Of a DNA stretch of 53,427 bases, positions 25,625 to 39,043 are shown piece by piece. The notes below the pieces were generated by a model, which made no database searches, was not told the DNA's origin, and saw only the letters and a program-made list of their open reading frames with translations. The position numbers were made by a program, and so were the translations under genes. Each line of letters opens with the position of its first letter. Position 1 is the stretch's first letter. This DNA comes from Acidobacteriaceae bacterium (GTDB lineage Bacteria; Acidobacteriota; Terriglobia; Terriglobales; Acidobacteriaceae): NCBI GenBank assembly GCA_027452245.1, contig DAIDGW010000192.1:1-53427 (forward strand), read 5' to 3'.

Positions 25625-26701
25625 ATGCGAACCTGGGACGTCATCGTAATTGGCGGCGGCATCATCGGGCTGTCGCTGGCCCTCGCCTTGCGCAAACGCG
25701 GCGCGAAAGTCCTGGTCGTCGAGCGCGGCGAACCTGGCCGCGAAGCCTCCTACGCTGCCGGAGGCATGCTGGTCGAGGCCTCCGCCGAAACTCCCGCCGT
25801 CCTGCAGCCGCTGGTCACTGCCAGCGCGGGCATGCATCCGGAATTTGCCCGTGAGTTGCAGGTGGAATCGGGAATTGATCCGGATATGCGCGATTTTGGC
25901 GCAATCGTCTTCCCCGCTGCGGATCCCAGTCATGCTCCGGGTTCCGCTCTTCCTGCTCCGCTTTCGGAATTGGAGCCAGCGCTGGCCGCTAACAATCGTC
26001 CCGCATTTTTCCTGAGCGAGCGCAGTGTCGATCCCCGCGCCCTGACCCATGCCGCCTACGGCGCATGCAGGCATTTAGGCGTGGATTTCTCCTCCGGCGA
26101 TGAGGTCACAGAAGTCCTGAGTTCCAATGGACACGCTTCCGGCGCACGCACGGTGAAGACCTCCTTTCATGCTGAGAAAATCGTGAATTGCGCCGGAGCC
26201 TGGGCGGGACAAATCCCACCGTCCCGCTTCCCTACTCGTCCAGTCAAAGGCCAGATGCTGTGCCTCGCTGCACCCTCGCGGTCGTTCCTGAAGCACGTGA
26301 TCCGCACCCCCGACGTCTACATCATTCCGCGCAGCGATGGACGCATTCTTGTGGGCGCGAGCGTCGAAGAAGCCGGATTCGACAAGCGCACCGATCCCGA
26401 GGTCATGAAGAATTTCCATCGCCACGCTCTCGACCTGATTCCCACTCTGCACGACGCCAAAATCCTGGAAGATTGGGCCGGCCTGCGTCCCGGGACCCCC
26501 GATGCCTTGCCCATTCTGGGAGCAACCGACACCCCAGGATATTTTGTGGCCACCGGGCATTTCCGCGACGGCATCTTGCTGGCTCCCGTTACGGCGCAAA
26601 TCATGGCCGATGTCATTAGCGGCAGGGACTGCGGCTTCGACCTAGCGCCCTTTCTCGCGTCGCGTTTCTGGCTCGGGGGTGGCGGCCCTCCCGTCCGCTA
26701 A
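25625..26701 (+). CDS. FAD-dependent glycine/D-amino-acid oxidase, ThiO-like
   Basis: 358 residues of the DAO/GO family. The FAD-binding GGGIIG motif is at residues 10-15, followed by the ERGEPGREASYAAGGMLV stretch typical of ThiO, and a C-terminal LRPGTPDALPILGATDTPGYFVATGHFRDGIL block that closes the FAD site. ThiO oxidises glycine to iminoglycine for the thiazole part of thiamin; the same fold serves other amine oxidations. No other thi gene lies nearby, so the pathway is not confirmed by context. It appears leaderless (see the -10 at 25613). Confidence 0.8.
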   Translation: MRTWDVIVIGGGIIGLSLALALRKRGAKVLVVERGEPGREASYAAGGMLVEASAETPAVLQPLVTASAGMHPEFARELQVESGIDPDMRDFGAIVFPAADPSHAPGSALPAPLSELEPALAANNRPAFFLSERSVDPRALTHAAYGACRHLGVDFSSGDEVTEVLSSNGHASGARTVKTSFHAEKIVNCAGAWAGQIPPSRFPTRPVKGQMLCLAAPSRSFLKHVIRTPDVYIIPRSDGRILVGASVEEAGFDKRTDPEVMKNFHRHALDLIPTLHDAKILEDWAGLRPGTPDALPILGATDTPGYFVATGHFRDGILLAPVTAQIMADVISGRDCGFDLAPFLASRFWLGGGGPPVR

Positions 26702-26793
26702 TCCCGGCAGCATTCTCTCCGCCTCGGCGGTATACTGGTGCGTTTTGTGTGCGCCACGATCAGCCTCGTGGTTGTGCGAGAAAGGATGAATGT

Positions 26794-28170
26794 ATGGCCT
26801 CTTCTGCAGTCGAATTTGCCCGCAGTAATCAGCCGCGGTTCCTCAATGAATTGAAAGATCTGCTTCGCATTCCCAGCATCAGCACTCTGGAAGAACATAA
26901 GCCCGACATCAAACGAGCCGCCGAGTTCGTCGCCAATGAACTGCGACGCATCGGCATGGAAAATGTCGAGATCATTCCGACCCAGGGACATCCCCTGATT
27001 TATGCCGATTGGCTGCACGCCGCGGACAAGCCGACCGTCCTGATGTACGCCCACTATGATGTGCAGCCCGCCGAGCCGCTCGATGAGTGGCACACGCCTC
27101 CGTTCGAACCCACCGAACGCAACAACAACATCTACGCGCGCGGCGCCGTGGACGACAAGGGCCAGCTCTGGATGGAAGTCAAGGCCCTCGAAGCGCTCAT
27201 GCAGAGCGGGGGCGGCAAGCTTCCCATCAACGTCAAGGTCATCTTCGAAGGCGAAGAAGAAGTCGGCGGCGAAGCCATCGCCGATTACGTCCGCAAGCAG
27301 AAGGCCAAGCTGAAATCCGATTTCGCGCTGGTCTGCGACACCGAACTGTTCGCACCCGATCTGCCAACCCTGTGTGTAGGATTGCGCGGCTTGGTCTACA
27401 CCGAAATCGAGGCCTACGGAGCCAAGACCGACCTGCACTCCGGCATGTATGGCGGAGCGGCGCCGAACCCCTTCTTTGCTCTCATCGAGATCATCAGCAA
27501 GCTGAAAGATGCCAAAGGAAAAATTCTGATCCCCGGCTTCTACTCCAAGGTGAAAGCTCCCACCAAAGACGAACTGAAGGCCTGGAAAAAGCTGCCGTTT
27601 AAAGAAGAGGAATATCGCAAGAAGGAAGTCGGATCGAAAGTCTTGACCGGCGAACCCGGATTCTCCGTCCTCTATCGCACCTGGGCGCGTCCCACGCTCG
27701 AGGTCCACGGCATGCCCGGAGGGTTCATCGCTCTTGGCGCAAAGACCGTCATTCCCGCAAAGGCTGCGGCCAAAGTTTCCATGCGCCTTGTGCCAAACCA
27801 GGATCCCGATGACATCCTGAAGCGCTACACCGCGTATGTGAAGAAACTCACGCCCAAAGGCATTGAGACCAAGATCAAGGTCTGGAGCAAAGGGCCGGCC
27901 TGTGTCGTCGGCACCGACAATCACTACATCAAGGCCGCCACCCAGGCCTTGCACGACACTTTCAAGAAAGATACGGTATTTATCCGCAGCGGCGGATCGA
28001 TTCCGATCGTCACCGACTTCCAGGACGTGCTGAAAATCCCCAGCGTCATGATGGGATTCGGCCTGCCCGACGACAACCTGCACGCTCCTAACGAGAAGTT
28101 CCACATCCCGAACTTCTATCGCGGCATCGAGACCATCTGCCTGTTCTTCGAAAAACTGGCAGAGAAATAG
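26794..28170 (+). CDS. M20-family metallopeptidase/dipeptidase
   Basis: About 458 residues. The start ATG has AAAGGA about eight bases upstream, and TATACT (26731-26736) is a likely -10. Zinc-ligand motifs of the M20 carnosinase-like group are present: MYAHYDVQP (His), ARGAVDDKGQ (Asp), the catalytic EGEEEVGG pair, a later Asp in LVCDTELF and the C-terminal LHAPNEKF (His). The inserted lid domain lies about residues 215-340. It should hydrolyse dipeptides in the cytoplasm, as no signal peptide is seen. It follows ThiO with a 92-base gap and ends in a strong terminator. Confidence 0.9.
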   Translation: MASSAVEFARSNQPRFLNELKDLLRIPSISTLEEHKPDIKRAAEFVANELRRIGMENVEIIPTQGHPLIYADWLHAADKPTVLMYAHYDVQPAEPLDEWHTPPFEPTERNNNIYARGAVDDKGQLWMEVKALEALMQSGGGKLPINVKVIFEGEEEVGGEAIADYVRKQKAKLKSDFALVCDTELFAPDLPTLCVGLRGLVYTEIEAYGAKTDLHSGMYGGAAPNPFFALIEIISKLKDAKGKILIPGFYSKVKAPTKDELKAWKKLPFKEEEYRKKEVGSKVLTGEPGFSVLYRTWARPTLEVHGMPGGFIALGAKTVIPAKAAAKVSMRLVPNQDPDDILKRYTAYVKKLTPKGIETKIKVWSKGPACVVGTDNHYIKAATQALHDTFKKDTVFIRSGGSIPIVTDFQDVLKIPSVMMGFGLPDDNLHAPNEKFHIPNFYRGIETICLFFEKLAEK

Positions 28171-28188
28171 CAGCTGGCTGAACATCCG

Positions 28189-28226
28189 GCGGAGCAACCG
28201 GCAACGGTCTGCTCCGCTTTTCTTTT
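28189..28226 (+). terminator. Intrinsic terminator after the M20 peptidase
   Basis: GCGGAGCA pairs with TGCTCCGC; inside, ACCG and CGGT close a GCAA tetraloop with one bulged C. TTTTCTTTT follows directly. Confidence 0.85.
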
Positions 28227-28393
28227 CCCCGCTGGAGCCTTTTGGCCTATTGACAACTCTCCATTCCGGTGGTCTGCTGTGAAACTATTAGAACCTATTC
28301 GGAATAAATAGAAACATCATTTCGCAATCGTTCGCAACAGTTGACCCCGCACACCCTGCACCGCCCTGGTGCACGACCGGGTAAGGAGGAGAA

Positions 28394-30241
28394 ATGAAAC
28401 TCTCAAGGTACTCAGAAAAATTGGGCTGCATCTCCCAATTTGCCTTCACCATGCTGCTCGTTCTGCTCCCCGCATTCGCATTCGCGCAGGTGAGCGTCAC
28501 TATCTCTCCCAGCCAGGTCACATTGGCGACGCTGGCCACACAGTCCTTCACGGCCACGGTCAGAGGTTCCACCAATATCGCAGTCACGTGGCAAGTCAAC
28601 GGGGTCAGCGGCGGAAACTCCGCCAACGGGCTCATCTCCACCACCGAACTCGGAACCTCCAACGAAGCCATCTTCCTCGGCCCGGCAAAAGTGCCGTGTC
28701 CGGCTTCGGTATCCGTGACCGCGGTTTCTCAGGCCGATCCCACCAAATCCGCTACCGCGACCGTCACCCTTCAGTTGCCGTCGCGCTCCGGAGTCACGCA
28801 TTACGTTTCCACCAGTGGCAGCGACAAAAATCCCGGCACGCTCAAAGCGCCATGGCGGACCATCCAGCACGCCGCTGACAAAGTACAACCGGGCGACACA
28901 GTTGAGGTCGAAGGCGGCACCTACAACGAGATCGTCACCATGAAATCCTCCGGCAACGCCAGCCAGGGATACATCACCTTCACCAACTATCCCGGCCAGA
29001 AACCTGTTCTGGATGGAACCGGACTGAGCGTGGGCCGCGGAGAAAGGGGACTGTTCAGCCTGGAAGGCGCGTTCAGCTACATCATCATCCAGGGATTCGA
29101 AATCCGGAACTTCAAGAGCTCCACCAAGGGCGAGGTTCCGGTCGGCATTGATTTCGAAGGCTCCGGCAGCAACATCGAGATCCTCGACAACCACATCCAC
29201 AACATCGCGCAGACTCTCAAGACCTGCAATGCCTCCAACGCGCTGGCCATCGCGATTTACGGGACGCAAGCGCCTGCGGCCATCAGCAACCTGACCCTCA
29301 GCGGAAATGAAATCGATCACAACACGACCGGATGCAGCGAAAACGTTTCTTTCGACGGCAACGTGCAATACTTCGTCGAAACCAACAATCTCGTGCACGA
29401 CGGCGACAACATCGGGCTCGACAATATCGGATTCGAAGGCGTCTCGCCCAATCCAGCCTACGACCAGGCCCGCGACGGCTGGGTGTTCCAAAATACGATT
29501 TATAAGATCAGTTCGACTACCAACCCCGTCTACCAGGATCAGGTTGGCGCCGATGCCTATTACTGCGACGGCTGCACGCGCATCATCGTCGAGCGCAACC
29601 TCATCCACGATTCCGATCTGAGCGAGATGGCCAGCGAGCACTCCGGCCACGTTTCGAGCTACGTGATGTTCCGCAACAACATCATTTATCACTCGCTGTA
29701 TGTCGGACTGTCGATCGGCGGTTACTCCAAGACCGTGGGAGGTACCGACCACTGCGTCATCGTCAACAACTCGCTTTGGGATGACGGCACCGACGGCAGC
29801 AGCGGCTTGGGAGAATTTCAAATTCAGTTCCATGCCACCAACAACACCGTCGAGAACAACATCTTCGACGGCTACACGCTCACCTCGAAGTACCTCGTCT
29901 ACGACTACACTTCGAGCGAGCCCAGCCCGGCCACGCTCAACTACAACGATTACTACAACAGCGTGGGCGCGACGGGCAGCCTATGGGACTGGCAGGCGAA
30001 GGCGATCACCGGCTATTCCAACTACAAGACGAAGTCCGGCCAGGATGCCCAGTCGCCTTTTGCCGACCCGCTCTACGTCAACATCACAACTACTCCGTAC
30101 AACTTCGATCTGGCGTCAGGATCTCCGGCAATCAATACGGGGACGAACCTGGGCGTCAACACGGTCGGCGTCCTGGACTACGCCGGCAATCCGCGTGTGA
30201 ACTCGAATGGTCAAATCAATATGGGAGCGTACGAACAGTAA
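28394..30241 (+). CDS. Secreted parallel beta-helix protein with N-terminal Ig-like domain
   Basis: 615 residues. AGGAGG precedes the ATG. A signal peptide (about 1-31, AFAFAQ cleavage) is followed by an Ig-like/Big domain (about 32-128, VTISPSQVTLATLATQSFTATV), a DUF1565-type motif (HYVSTSGSDKNPGTLKAPW, then QPGDTVEVEGGTYNE) and a right-handed beta-helix of Asn/Gly/Ile-rich turns (about 170-500, for example NIEILDNHIHNI and NNTVENNIFDGYT). The fold is used by polysaccharide lyases and other glycan-binding exoproteins; I see no lyase catalytic signature. It heads a run of three exported proteins and ends at a strong terminator. Confidence 0.8.
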   Translation: MKLSRYSEKLGCISQFAFTMLLVLLPAFAFAQVSVTISPSQVTLATLATQSFTATVRGSTNIAVTWQVNGVSGGNSANGLISTTELGTSNEAIFLGPAKVPCPASVSVTAVSQADPTKSATATVTLQLPSRSGVTHYVSTSGSDKNPGTLKAPWRTIQHAADKVQPGDTVEVEGGTYNEIVTMKSSGNASQGYITFTNYPGQKPVLDGTGLSVGRGERGLFSLEGAFSYIIIQGFEIRNFKSSTKGEVPVGIDFEGSGSNIEILDNHIHNIAQTLKTCNASNALAIAIYGTQAPAAISNLTLSGNEIDHNTTGCSENVSFDGNVQYFVETNNLVHDGDNIGLDNIGFEGVSPNPAYDQARDGWVFQNTIYKISSTTNPVYQDQVGADAYYCDGCTRIIVERNLIHDSDLSEMASEHSGHVSSYVMFRNNIIYHSLYVGLSIGGYSKTVGGTDHCVIVNNSLWDDGTDGSSGLGEFQIQFHATNNTVENNIFDGYTLTSKYLVYDYTSSEPSPATLNYNDYYNSVGATGSLWDWQAKAITGYSNYKTKSGQDAQSPFADPLYVNITTTPYNFDLASGSPAINTGTNLGVNTVGVLDYAGNPRVNSNGQINMGAYEQ

Positions 30242-30247
30242 GTCTTA

Positions 30248-30282
30248 GGGAGGCCGGTGAACCCGGCCTCCCCTCTCTTTTT
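30248..30282 (+). terminator. Intrinsic terminator after the beta-helix gene
   Basis: GGGAGGCCGG and CCGGCCTCCC form a 10-bp GC stem with loop TGAAC, followed by CTCTCTTTTT. Confidence 0.9.
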
Positions 30283-30442
30283 CTCCGGCCCCGCTCCTTG
30301 ACCAGTGCTTCCAGTTGTGACAACATCGTGAAACTCGGGCGCCAGGGTTCCGGTGCGCGATACCCGGTGCCTGACGTGGGTTCAGGCCCGAAGCAAGTTC
30401 CTTCCCCTGATTACGATCCGTTCTACGCACGTGGAGGCATTT

Positions 30443-31456
30443 GTGTCGATCCTGTCTGCCCGTTCTGTCGGTGTCTGTTTCCTCTCAGTGTCACTCTGGG
30501 CCGCTCCGTCTTGGGGACAAGCGACGAAGGCAACAGCCCGGCCGCTGGTAAGTACTCCGGCAAGCTCGCTCGACCAGGGAGCCGCTTCCAATCCGCTGAA
30601 GATTGCGCAGTTGAAGTGGTATATCGCGGCTTCGTCGCTGCATTTTTCCGCCGGCAATCAGCCCTATGGCTTGTGCTTTGACGGGGCCAATATCTGGGCC
30701 GCCGATTTCGGCAGCGATACGGTCACCAAGATCCGGGCGAACGACGGCGGACTACTCGGCACCTTCACGGTCGGACATGCGCCTTACGGCGTGACCTTCG
30801 ACGGGGCTAATGTGTGGGTATCGAACCAGGACGATGCGACTGTTTCGAAGCTGCGCGCCAGCGATGGCACGGTGCTGGGTACGTTTGCCGTGGGGCGCGG
30901 CCCTTCATGGATGGCCTTCGATGGGCAGAATCTCTGGGTCACGAATGGCGTCGATAACACGGTAACCAAGCTGCGTGTGAGCGATGGCAAAACGCTGGGG
31001 ACTTTTGCGGTGGGGGTATCCCCTATCGCGGCGGCGTTCGACGGCACGAACATTTGGGTCACAAACTACGGAGATGGCACCGTCACGGAGCTGCGGGCCT
31101 CCGATGGTGCCAAGGTGCAGACAATTGCGACGGGCTCAGGACCACTTGGAATAGCTTTCGATGGTAAGAGTATGTGGGTGGTGAACGCGGGTGGCAACGG
31201 GTCCGGCACAGTGAGCGAAATCCAGGTGAGCGACGGCACTATTCTTGGTACATTTGCAGCTCCGGACGGCCCTTATGGCATCGCTTTCGACGGGGCGTAC
31301 TTATGGTTATCAGGGGCGCTGTACACGCAAGTTATTCGCGCTTCGGACGGCGCCCTTGTCGCCCAGTGGCATATACCGCCGACCGTGGGTGTGGCGTTCG
31401 ACGGAGCACATGTCTGGATAACTAACATCAACCAGAACACGGTAACCAAGTATTGA
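30443..31456 (+). CDS. Secreted seven-bladed beta-propeller protein (YncE/YVTN-like)
   Basis: About 337 residues. The GTG at 30443 has GGAGG five bases upstream and opens a signal peptide (SILSARSVGVCFLSVSLWAA, cleavage near SWGQ). Residues 71-337 hold seven repeats of about 40 residues with the core AFDGxNxWVTN...TVTKLRASDGxxLGTFAVG, enough for one full propeller; the last repeat stops after the second strand and could be closed by the N-terminal strand (LKWYIAASSLHF). No enzymatic residues are obvious; such propellers bind partners or ligands. Confidence 0.85.
   Translation: MSILSARSVGVCFLSVSLWAAPSWGQATKATARPLVSTPASSLDQGAASNPLKIAQLKWYIAASSLHFSAGNQPYGLCFDGANIWAADFGSDTVTKIRANDGGLLGTFTVGHAPYGVTFDGANVWVSNQDDATVSKLRASDGTVLGTFAVGRGPSWMAFDGQNLWVTNGVDNTVTKLRVSDGKTLGTFAVGVSPIAAAFDGTNIWVTNYGDGTVTELRASDGAKVQTIATGSGPLGIAFDGKSMWVVNAGGNGSGTVSEIQVSDGTILGTFAAPDGPYGIAFDGAYLWLSGALYTQVIRASDGALVAQWHIPPTVGVAFDGAHVWITNINQNTVTKY
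30653..31453 (+). repeat. Seven coding repeats (propeller blades)
   Basis: Units start near 30653 and are spaced about 120 bases (40 codons), with unit 5 slightly longer and unit 6 slightly shorter. The DNA is also recognisably repeated (for example repeated TTCGAC/T-GG and CTGGG motifs), suggesting duplication within the gene. Confidence 0.8.
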
Positions 31457-31509
31457 TGACAAGAGTTGCCCGCGATCAGCGGCAACCACCAACCGAATCG
31501 GAGGGAGCA

Positions 31510-33492
31510 ATGGTGAGGATAGGTGTCATCGCGTCCTTTCTTTTAGTCGTGCTTTCTTGCGGTCACTTCTGTTTTGCTCAGGACAATGGTGCCTTCGTGA
31601 ACGTTACCTCGTGGCAACAGGATGACCCTCCTATCTGCGCCGGCTGTTTCTATCGGACAGGGCAGAATCTTAAGGAAGGCGCCCTTACGACTTCCATCTC
31701 CGGGTACAACTTCGGGCAATTCTGCAGCTATAACGTCGACGGGCAAATTTATGGCCAGCCCCTCGTTGTCACTAGTGTGAAATTCAACGGTGGCGCTGCT
31801 CAAACGGTCGTGTACGTTGCGACACAGAACGACAGCGTTTACGCATTCGCCGGGACGCCGTCAGCCCCGTCCGGGTCGCCGCCGCAGTGCACGCTGCTGC
31901 AAAAGGTGAGCCTCCTAGGTTCAGGAGAAACACCGGTACTATGCCAGAATGTGGGAGGGCAGAACTGCGCGACCATCGCTCCGGTCATCGGTGTCATCGG
32001 GACACCAGCAATTCGCCTGACCGGCGTTAACCCAGCCACTGGAACCCTCTACGCAGTCGCCGAAACACAGTACGTGAACGGCTCAACTACCACCTACTAT
32101 CATCGCTTGTATGCCCTCGACATCACCACGTTGAGTGTAAGTTTCGAGAGCCAACCTATTGCTCCGGCGGGCTTATGCTCGTACCCAAAACCGTTTTCTC
32201 AGTTTCATATTCAGCGCCCTGCCCTGCTCTACGCAGGCGATAAGTACCTATACGTCGCCTTCTCAATGATGGACGGAGGCGGCTCCCCGCTACCGAACGG
32301 GATGATCTTCGGCTATAACACAGCCAATCTGAGTGCCGCGCCACTCTGCTTACAGATGTCTTCTGGCGCTACCCTGGCCGACGGAGCTGGCATTTGGCAA
32401 GATGGCGCCGGTCCCGCATTCGGCCCGGACAGCACCGGAACCGACTACACCTATTTCAACACGGCAAATGGTGTCTACGACGGGTCGTCCAATTGGGGGG
32501 ACAGTTTCATTAAGATGTACAACAATCCGAATGGCGGCGGCTCGGGCATTCCAGCGCTGCAGGTCGCAGGATCATATACGCCCGTCGATCAGTTGGACCG
32601 CTCTAGCGCAACTTGCGGAACCTCGGGGGACATCGACTTTGGCTCGGGTGGCGTAGCCCTCGTTCCCGAGATCGACATCACCTGGCCATACCTTGCGGTA
32701 AGCGGAGATAAAGAAGGCGGGATGTGGTTTTTTGATCGGTCGAACCCGAAAGGCTACAACGGCGATGGTTCGTGCTCCGGCACTAGTGGCGGCGGTACCG
32801 GCGACGACAACGTTCAGACGTATCCCATAAATGGCAGCGGCTTGTCGCTGAGTGGGCCGATCATTCACAACAATCCTGCTTACTGGAAGGGCGGCAGCAC
32901 AGTTGAGAGTTGGCTATTCATGGGCTCGCAGCACACCGGCACCAACACTGGCGAGCTACTACGATACCAGCTCTGCACGCAAGGCAAGCCGATTCACAAC
33001 TCGACCAGTCCCGCATGTAGTACCGCAAGCGCATATGCCTATGCGGTTTCAGGAACGCCACTGCAGTTCCCGTACGGCGTCACTCCCACCATCTCAGCGA
33101 ACGGTAGCTCTGCCAACGACGCCCTGCTTTGGGCCATATGGAGCGACGGGAGTGTTGTCCCCGCCAACCAGCAGTTTAGCTACAACGGCACTACATTTCC
33201 CGTGGCCCAGAACGGTCGGCTCTACGCCTTCGATGCGGACAGCGTCTCTGATAACAACATGAAGAAGCTGTACAGCAGCCTTGACTGCAAGCCGGGCGGA
33301 TCGGCTGCGGACGCGATCAATCCCGCAACCAAATTTTCAGTTCCAGCAATTGCTAACGGGTATCTCTATTTAGGAACGCAGGGGCCTGCTTGCTACGACG
33401 CAAACTTCCCAGCGTCCGGTGTGAATAGCTGCTACAACAGCGGAACGTTTTATATCTTCGGATCATTCTCGTCATCGCGCACGTGCAATTAG
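31510..33492 (+). CDS. Secreted PQQ-like beta-propeller protein
   Basis: About 660 residues. The ATG at 31510 follows GGAGGGA and begins a signal peptide (VRIGVIASFLLVVLSCGH, cleavage near CFAQD). The mature protein has PQQ-type strands (YNVDGQIYGQPLV, VVYVATQNDSVYAFAG, later RLYAFDADS and GYLYLGTQGPA) and many Cys, implying disulfides outside the cytoplasm. No quinoprotein active site is evident. By eye the codon choice is less GC-biased than in smc or the metabolic genes, consistent with a later arrival. It follows the propeller gene by 53 bases. Confidence 0.7.
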   Translation: MVRIGVIASFLLVVLSCGHFCFAQDNGAFVNVTSWQQDDPPICAGCFYRTGQNLKEGALTTSISGYNFGQFCSYNVDGQIYGQPLVVTSVKFNGGAAQTVVYVATQNDSVYAFAGTPSAPSGSPPQCTLLQKVSLLGSGETPVLCQNVGGQNCATIAPVIGVIGTPAIRLTGVNPATGTLYAVAETQYVNGSTTTYYHRLYALDITTLSVSFESQPIAPAGLCSYPKPFSQFHIQRPALLYAGDKYLYVAFSMMDGGGSPLPNGMIFGYNTANLSAAPLCLQMSSGATLADGAGIWQDGAGPAFGPDSTGTDYTYFNTANGVYDGSSNWGDSFIKMYNNPNGGGSGIPALQVAGSYTPVDQLDRSSATCGTSGDIDFGSGGVALVPEIDITWPYLAVSGDKEGGMWFFDRSNPKGYNGDGSCSGTSGGGTGDDNVQTYPINGSGLSLSGPIIHNNPAYWKGGSTVESWLFMGSQHTGTNTGELLRYQLCTQGKPIHNSTSPACSTASAYAYAVSGTPLQFPYGVTPTISANGSSANDALLWAIWSDGSVVPANQQFSYNGTTFPVAQNGRLYAFDADSVSDNNMKKLYSSLDCKPGGSAADAINPATKFSVPAIANGYLYLGTQGPACYDANFPASGVNSCYNSGTFYIFGSFSSSRTCN

Positions 33493-33888
33493 GCAAACCT
33501 GCCATTCCGGGGGGCTTTCATCGTTTCTTCATTGCAGGGAAGCGGCCTGTGCGCTACCCTGATTCTGCTCTCGCGGTCTTCCCACCTCTTTTCCGTCTCC
33601 AGTACAATTACGGGCAGTTGCTGCAATGTCTGTGCAATACAACGCGGTCGTGCGTAAGGTCATACAAGATATAGTGTTATATTGCTTGACCCCGGCCCGA
33701 TTCGACCGTTACAGTAGCTTCAATTTGTGCCCGCCCTGTCCAGCCCCGGGTGGAAAACGGTTCGGCATCGCAAGTCGATGCAGCGTTTTCGCCGACGGAG
33801 GAATCCGTCTGGTAAACAGTACTCGCAAGCGGCTGTTCACGCGGCCGCTCGCGGAGAATGCCCAGCTGCCCATTTTAAGGAGTTTGCA
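33493..33888. other. 396-base intergenic region before smc
   Basis: No convincing gene. An AT-rich patch near 33665-33690 (TATAGTGTTATATTG) precedes the candidate promoter at 33686-33715. The last 12 bases hold the AAGGAG ribosome site of smc. Confidence 0.6.
33686..33715 (+). promoter_or_regulatory. Candidate smc promoter
   Basis: TTGACC (33686-33691), 18-base spacer, TACAGT (33710-33715). Transcription would start near 33722, leaving a leader of about 167 bases before the TTG start. Confidence 0.35.
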
Positions 33889-37809
<3,921 letters not shown>

Positions 37810-37897
37810 GTAGAAGCCGGACGCACCGCGGACTCTTAACGAATTTTGCTAAGGCACAGGATTTTGCCGCCTGTTCCCGCGGCCCTTTCACAGGGCA

Positions 37898-37928
37898 AAA
37901 AACTGCGGCCTTTTTTCCCTCAGTTTTT
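37898..37928 (+). terminator. Possible terminator after smc
   Basis: AAAAACTG and CAGTTTTT form an 8-bp stem with a 15-base loop, ending in the T-run. A small GCCCT/AGGGC hairpin lies just upstream (37882-37896). The large loop makes it a weak candidate. Confidence 0.35.
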
Positions 37929-38045
37929 CCACACCGCAAACGCCTGAAAGTCCTTGACCGGCGCGGGTTTCCGCCCGAGCGCTTTCTGTCAACCATTTTC
38001 CGCAAAATCGCCGCTGGCCGCTCTCCTGTAATGTGATCAGAGCCG

Positions 38046-38073
38046 TTGACAAAAATTCTGGAGCAGCTAGAAT
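38046..38073 (+). promoter_or_regulatory. Sigma-70 promoter of purC
   Basis: TTGACA (38046-38051), 16-base spacer, TAGAAT (38068-38073). This is the best consensus promoter in the window; the leader to the purC ATG is about 25 bases. No purine riboswitch structure is apparent. Confidence 0.7.
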
Positions 38074-38104
38074 ACGCCTCGCTCCTTGCCTTTAAAATCT
38101 AGAC

Positions 38105-39016
38105 ATGAGCTCTCAACTTCTCGACTCCGTCCTGTTACGCACCGATTTCCAAGACCTTCAACTTCACGCCAGCGGCAAAGTCCGCGACGTTTACCGCCTG
38201 GGCGACGAGCACCTGCTGTTCGTGGCCAGCGACCGCATATCCGCGTTCGACTATGTCCTGGCGACCGGCATCCCGCACAAGGGACGCGTCCTGACGCAGA
38301 TTTCCCTGTTCTGGTTCGACTTCCTGCGCGATGTGGTTCCCAATCACATGGTGACCGCCGATGTTGACCAGTATCCGAACGAAGCCCGCAAGTATGCCGA
38401 CCAGTTGCGCGGCCGCTCGATGCTGGTGCAGCGCGCCGAAATGTTCCCCGTGGAGTGCGTGGTGCGCGGCTACATCTCCGGTTCGGCCTGGAAGGAATAT
38501 AAGGCCAGCGGCAAAGTTTGCGGCATTCAGCTTCCCGCGGGATTGAAGGAATCCGACCCATTTCCTGAGCCGATTTTCACCCCCGCGACCAAAGCCGTCA
38601 CCGGGCATGACGAAAATATTTCCTTCGAAGAGATGTGCAAGATCGTTGGCGACGAAGACGCGCATGTGCTCCGCGATCTCACGCTGAAGGTTTATAAGAA
38701 AGCTGCCGCGTACGCGCGCGCGCGCGGTATCATCATCGCCGACACGAAATTCGAGTTCGGCCGTACGTCGAAAGGCATCACCCTGGCCGACGAAGTTTTG
38801 ACTCCAGATTCTTCCCGCTTCTGGCCGGCGGACAAGTACACGCCCGGCAAGTCGCAGGAGTCGTATGACAAGCAGTACGTGCGCGATTATCTCGAGGAAA
38901 TTCACTGGGACAAGCAGCCGCCCGCTCCGGCTCTGCCTGCCGAAGTGGCTCGCCGTACCAGCGAAAAGTATCTCGAGGCCTATACCAAGCTCACGGGACG
39001 CAAGCTGGATGTTTGA
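38105..39016 (+). CDS. purC: SAICAR synthetase
   Basis: Phosphoribosylaminoimidazole-succinocarboxamide synthase: ATP-dependent ligation of aspartate to CAIR in purine synthesis, cytoplasmic. 303 residues of the long single-domain type. Hallmarks: SGKVRDVYRLGDEHLLFVASDRISAFD near the N-terminus (ATP loop), VVRGYISGSAWKEY, EPIFTPATKA and GIIIADTKFEFG. It is preceded by a strong promoter and followed by cvpA 27 bases downstream, a common purine-linked neighbour. Confidence 0.96.
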   Translation: MSSQLLDSVLLRTDFQDLQLHASGKVRDVYRLGDEHLLFVASDRISAFDYVLATGIPHKGRVLTQISLFWFDFLRDVVPNHMVTADVDQYPNEARKYADQLRGRSMLVQRAEMFPVECVVRGYISGSAWKEYKASGKVCGIQLPAGLKESDPFPEPIFTPATKAVTGHDENISFEEMCKIVGDEDAHVLRDLTLKVYKKAAAYARARGIIIADTKFEFGRTSKGITLADEVLTPDSSRFWPADKYTPGKSQESYDKQYVRDYLEEIHWDKQPPAPALPAEVARRTSEKYLEAYTKLTGRKLDV

Positions 39017-39043
39017 ACCCCGGGCCTGGGTTGAGAGGGCGGG

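Noticed and set aside
28250..28280. TTGACA upstream of the beta-helix gene
   Set aside because: No acceptable -10 lies at 16-18 bases spacing.
33627..33676. Possible short gene in the smc upstream region
   Set aside because: Frames are short, contain no recognisable domain and sit in the promoter region.
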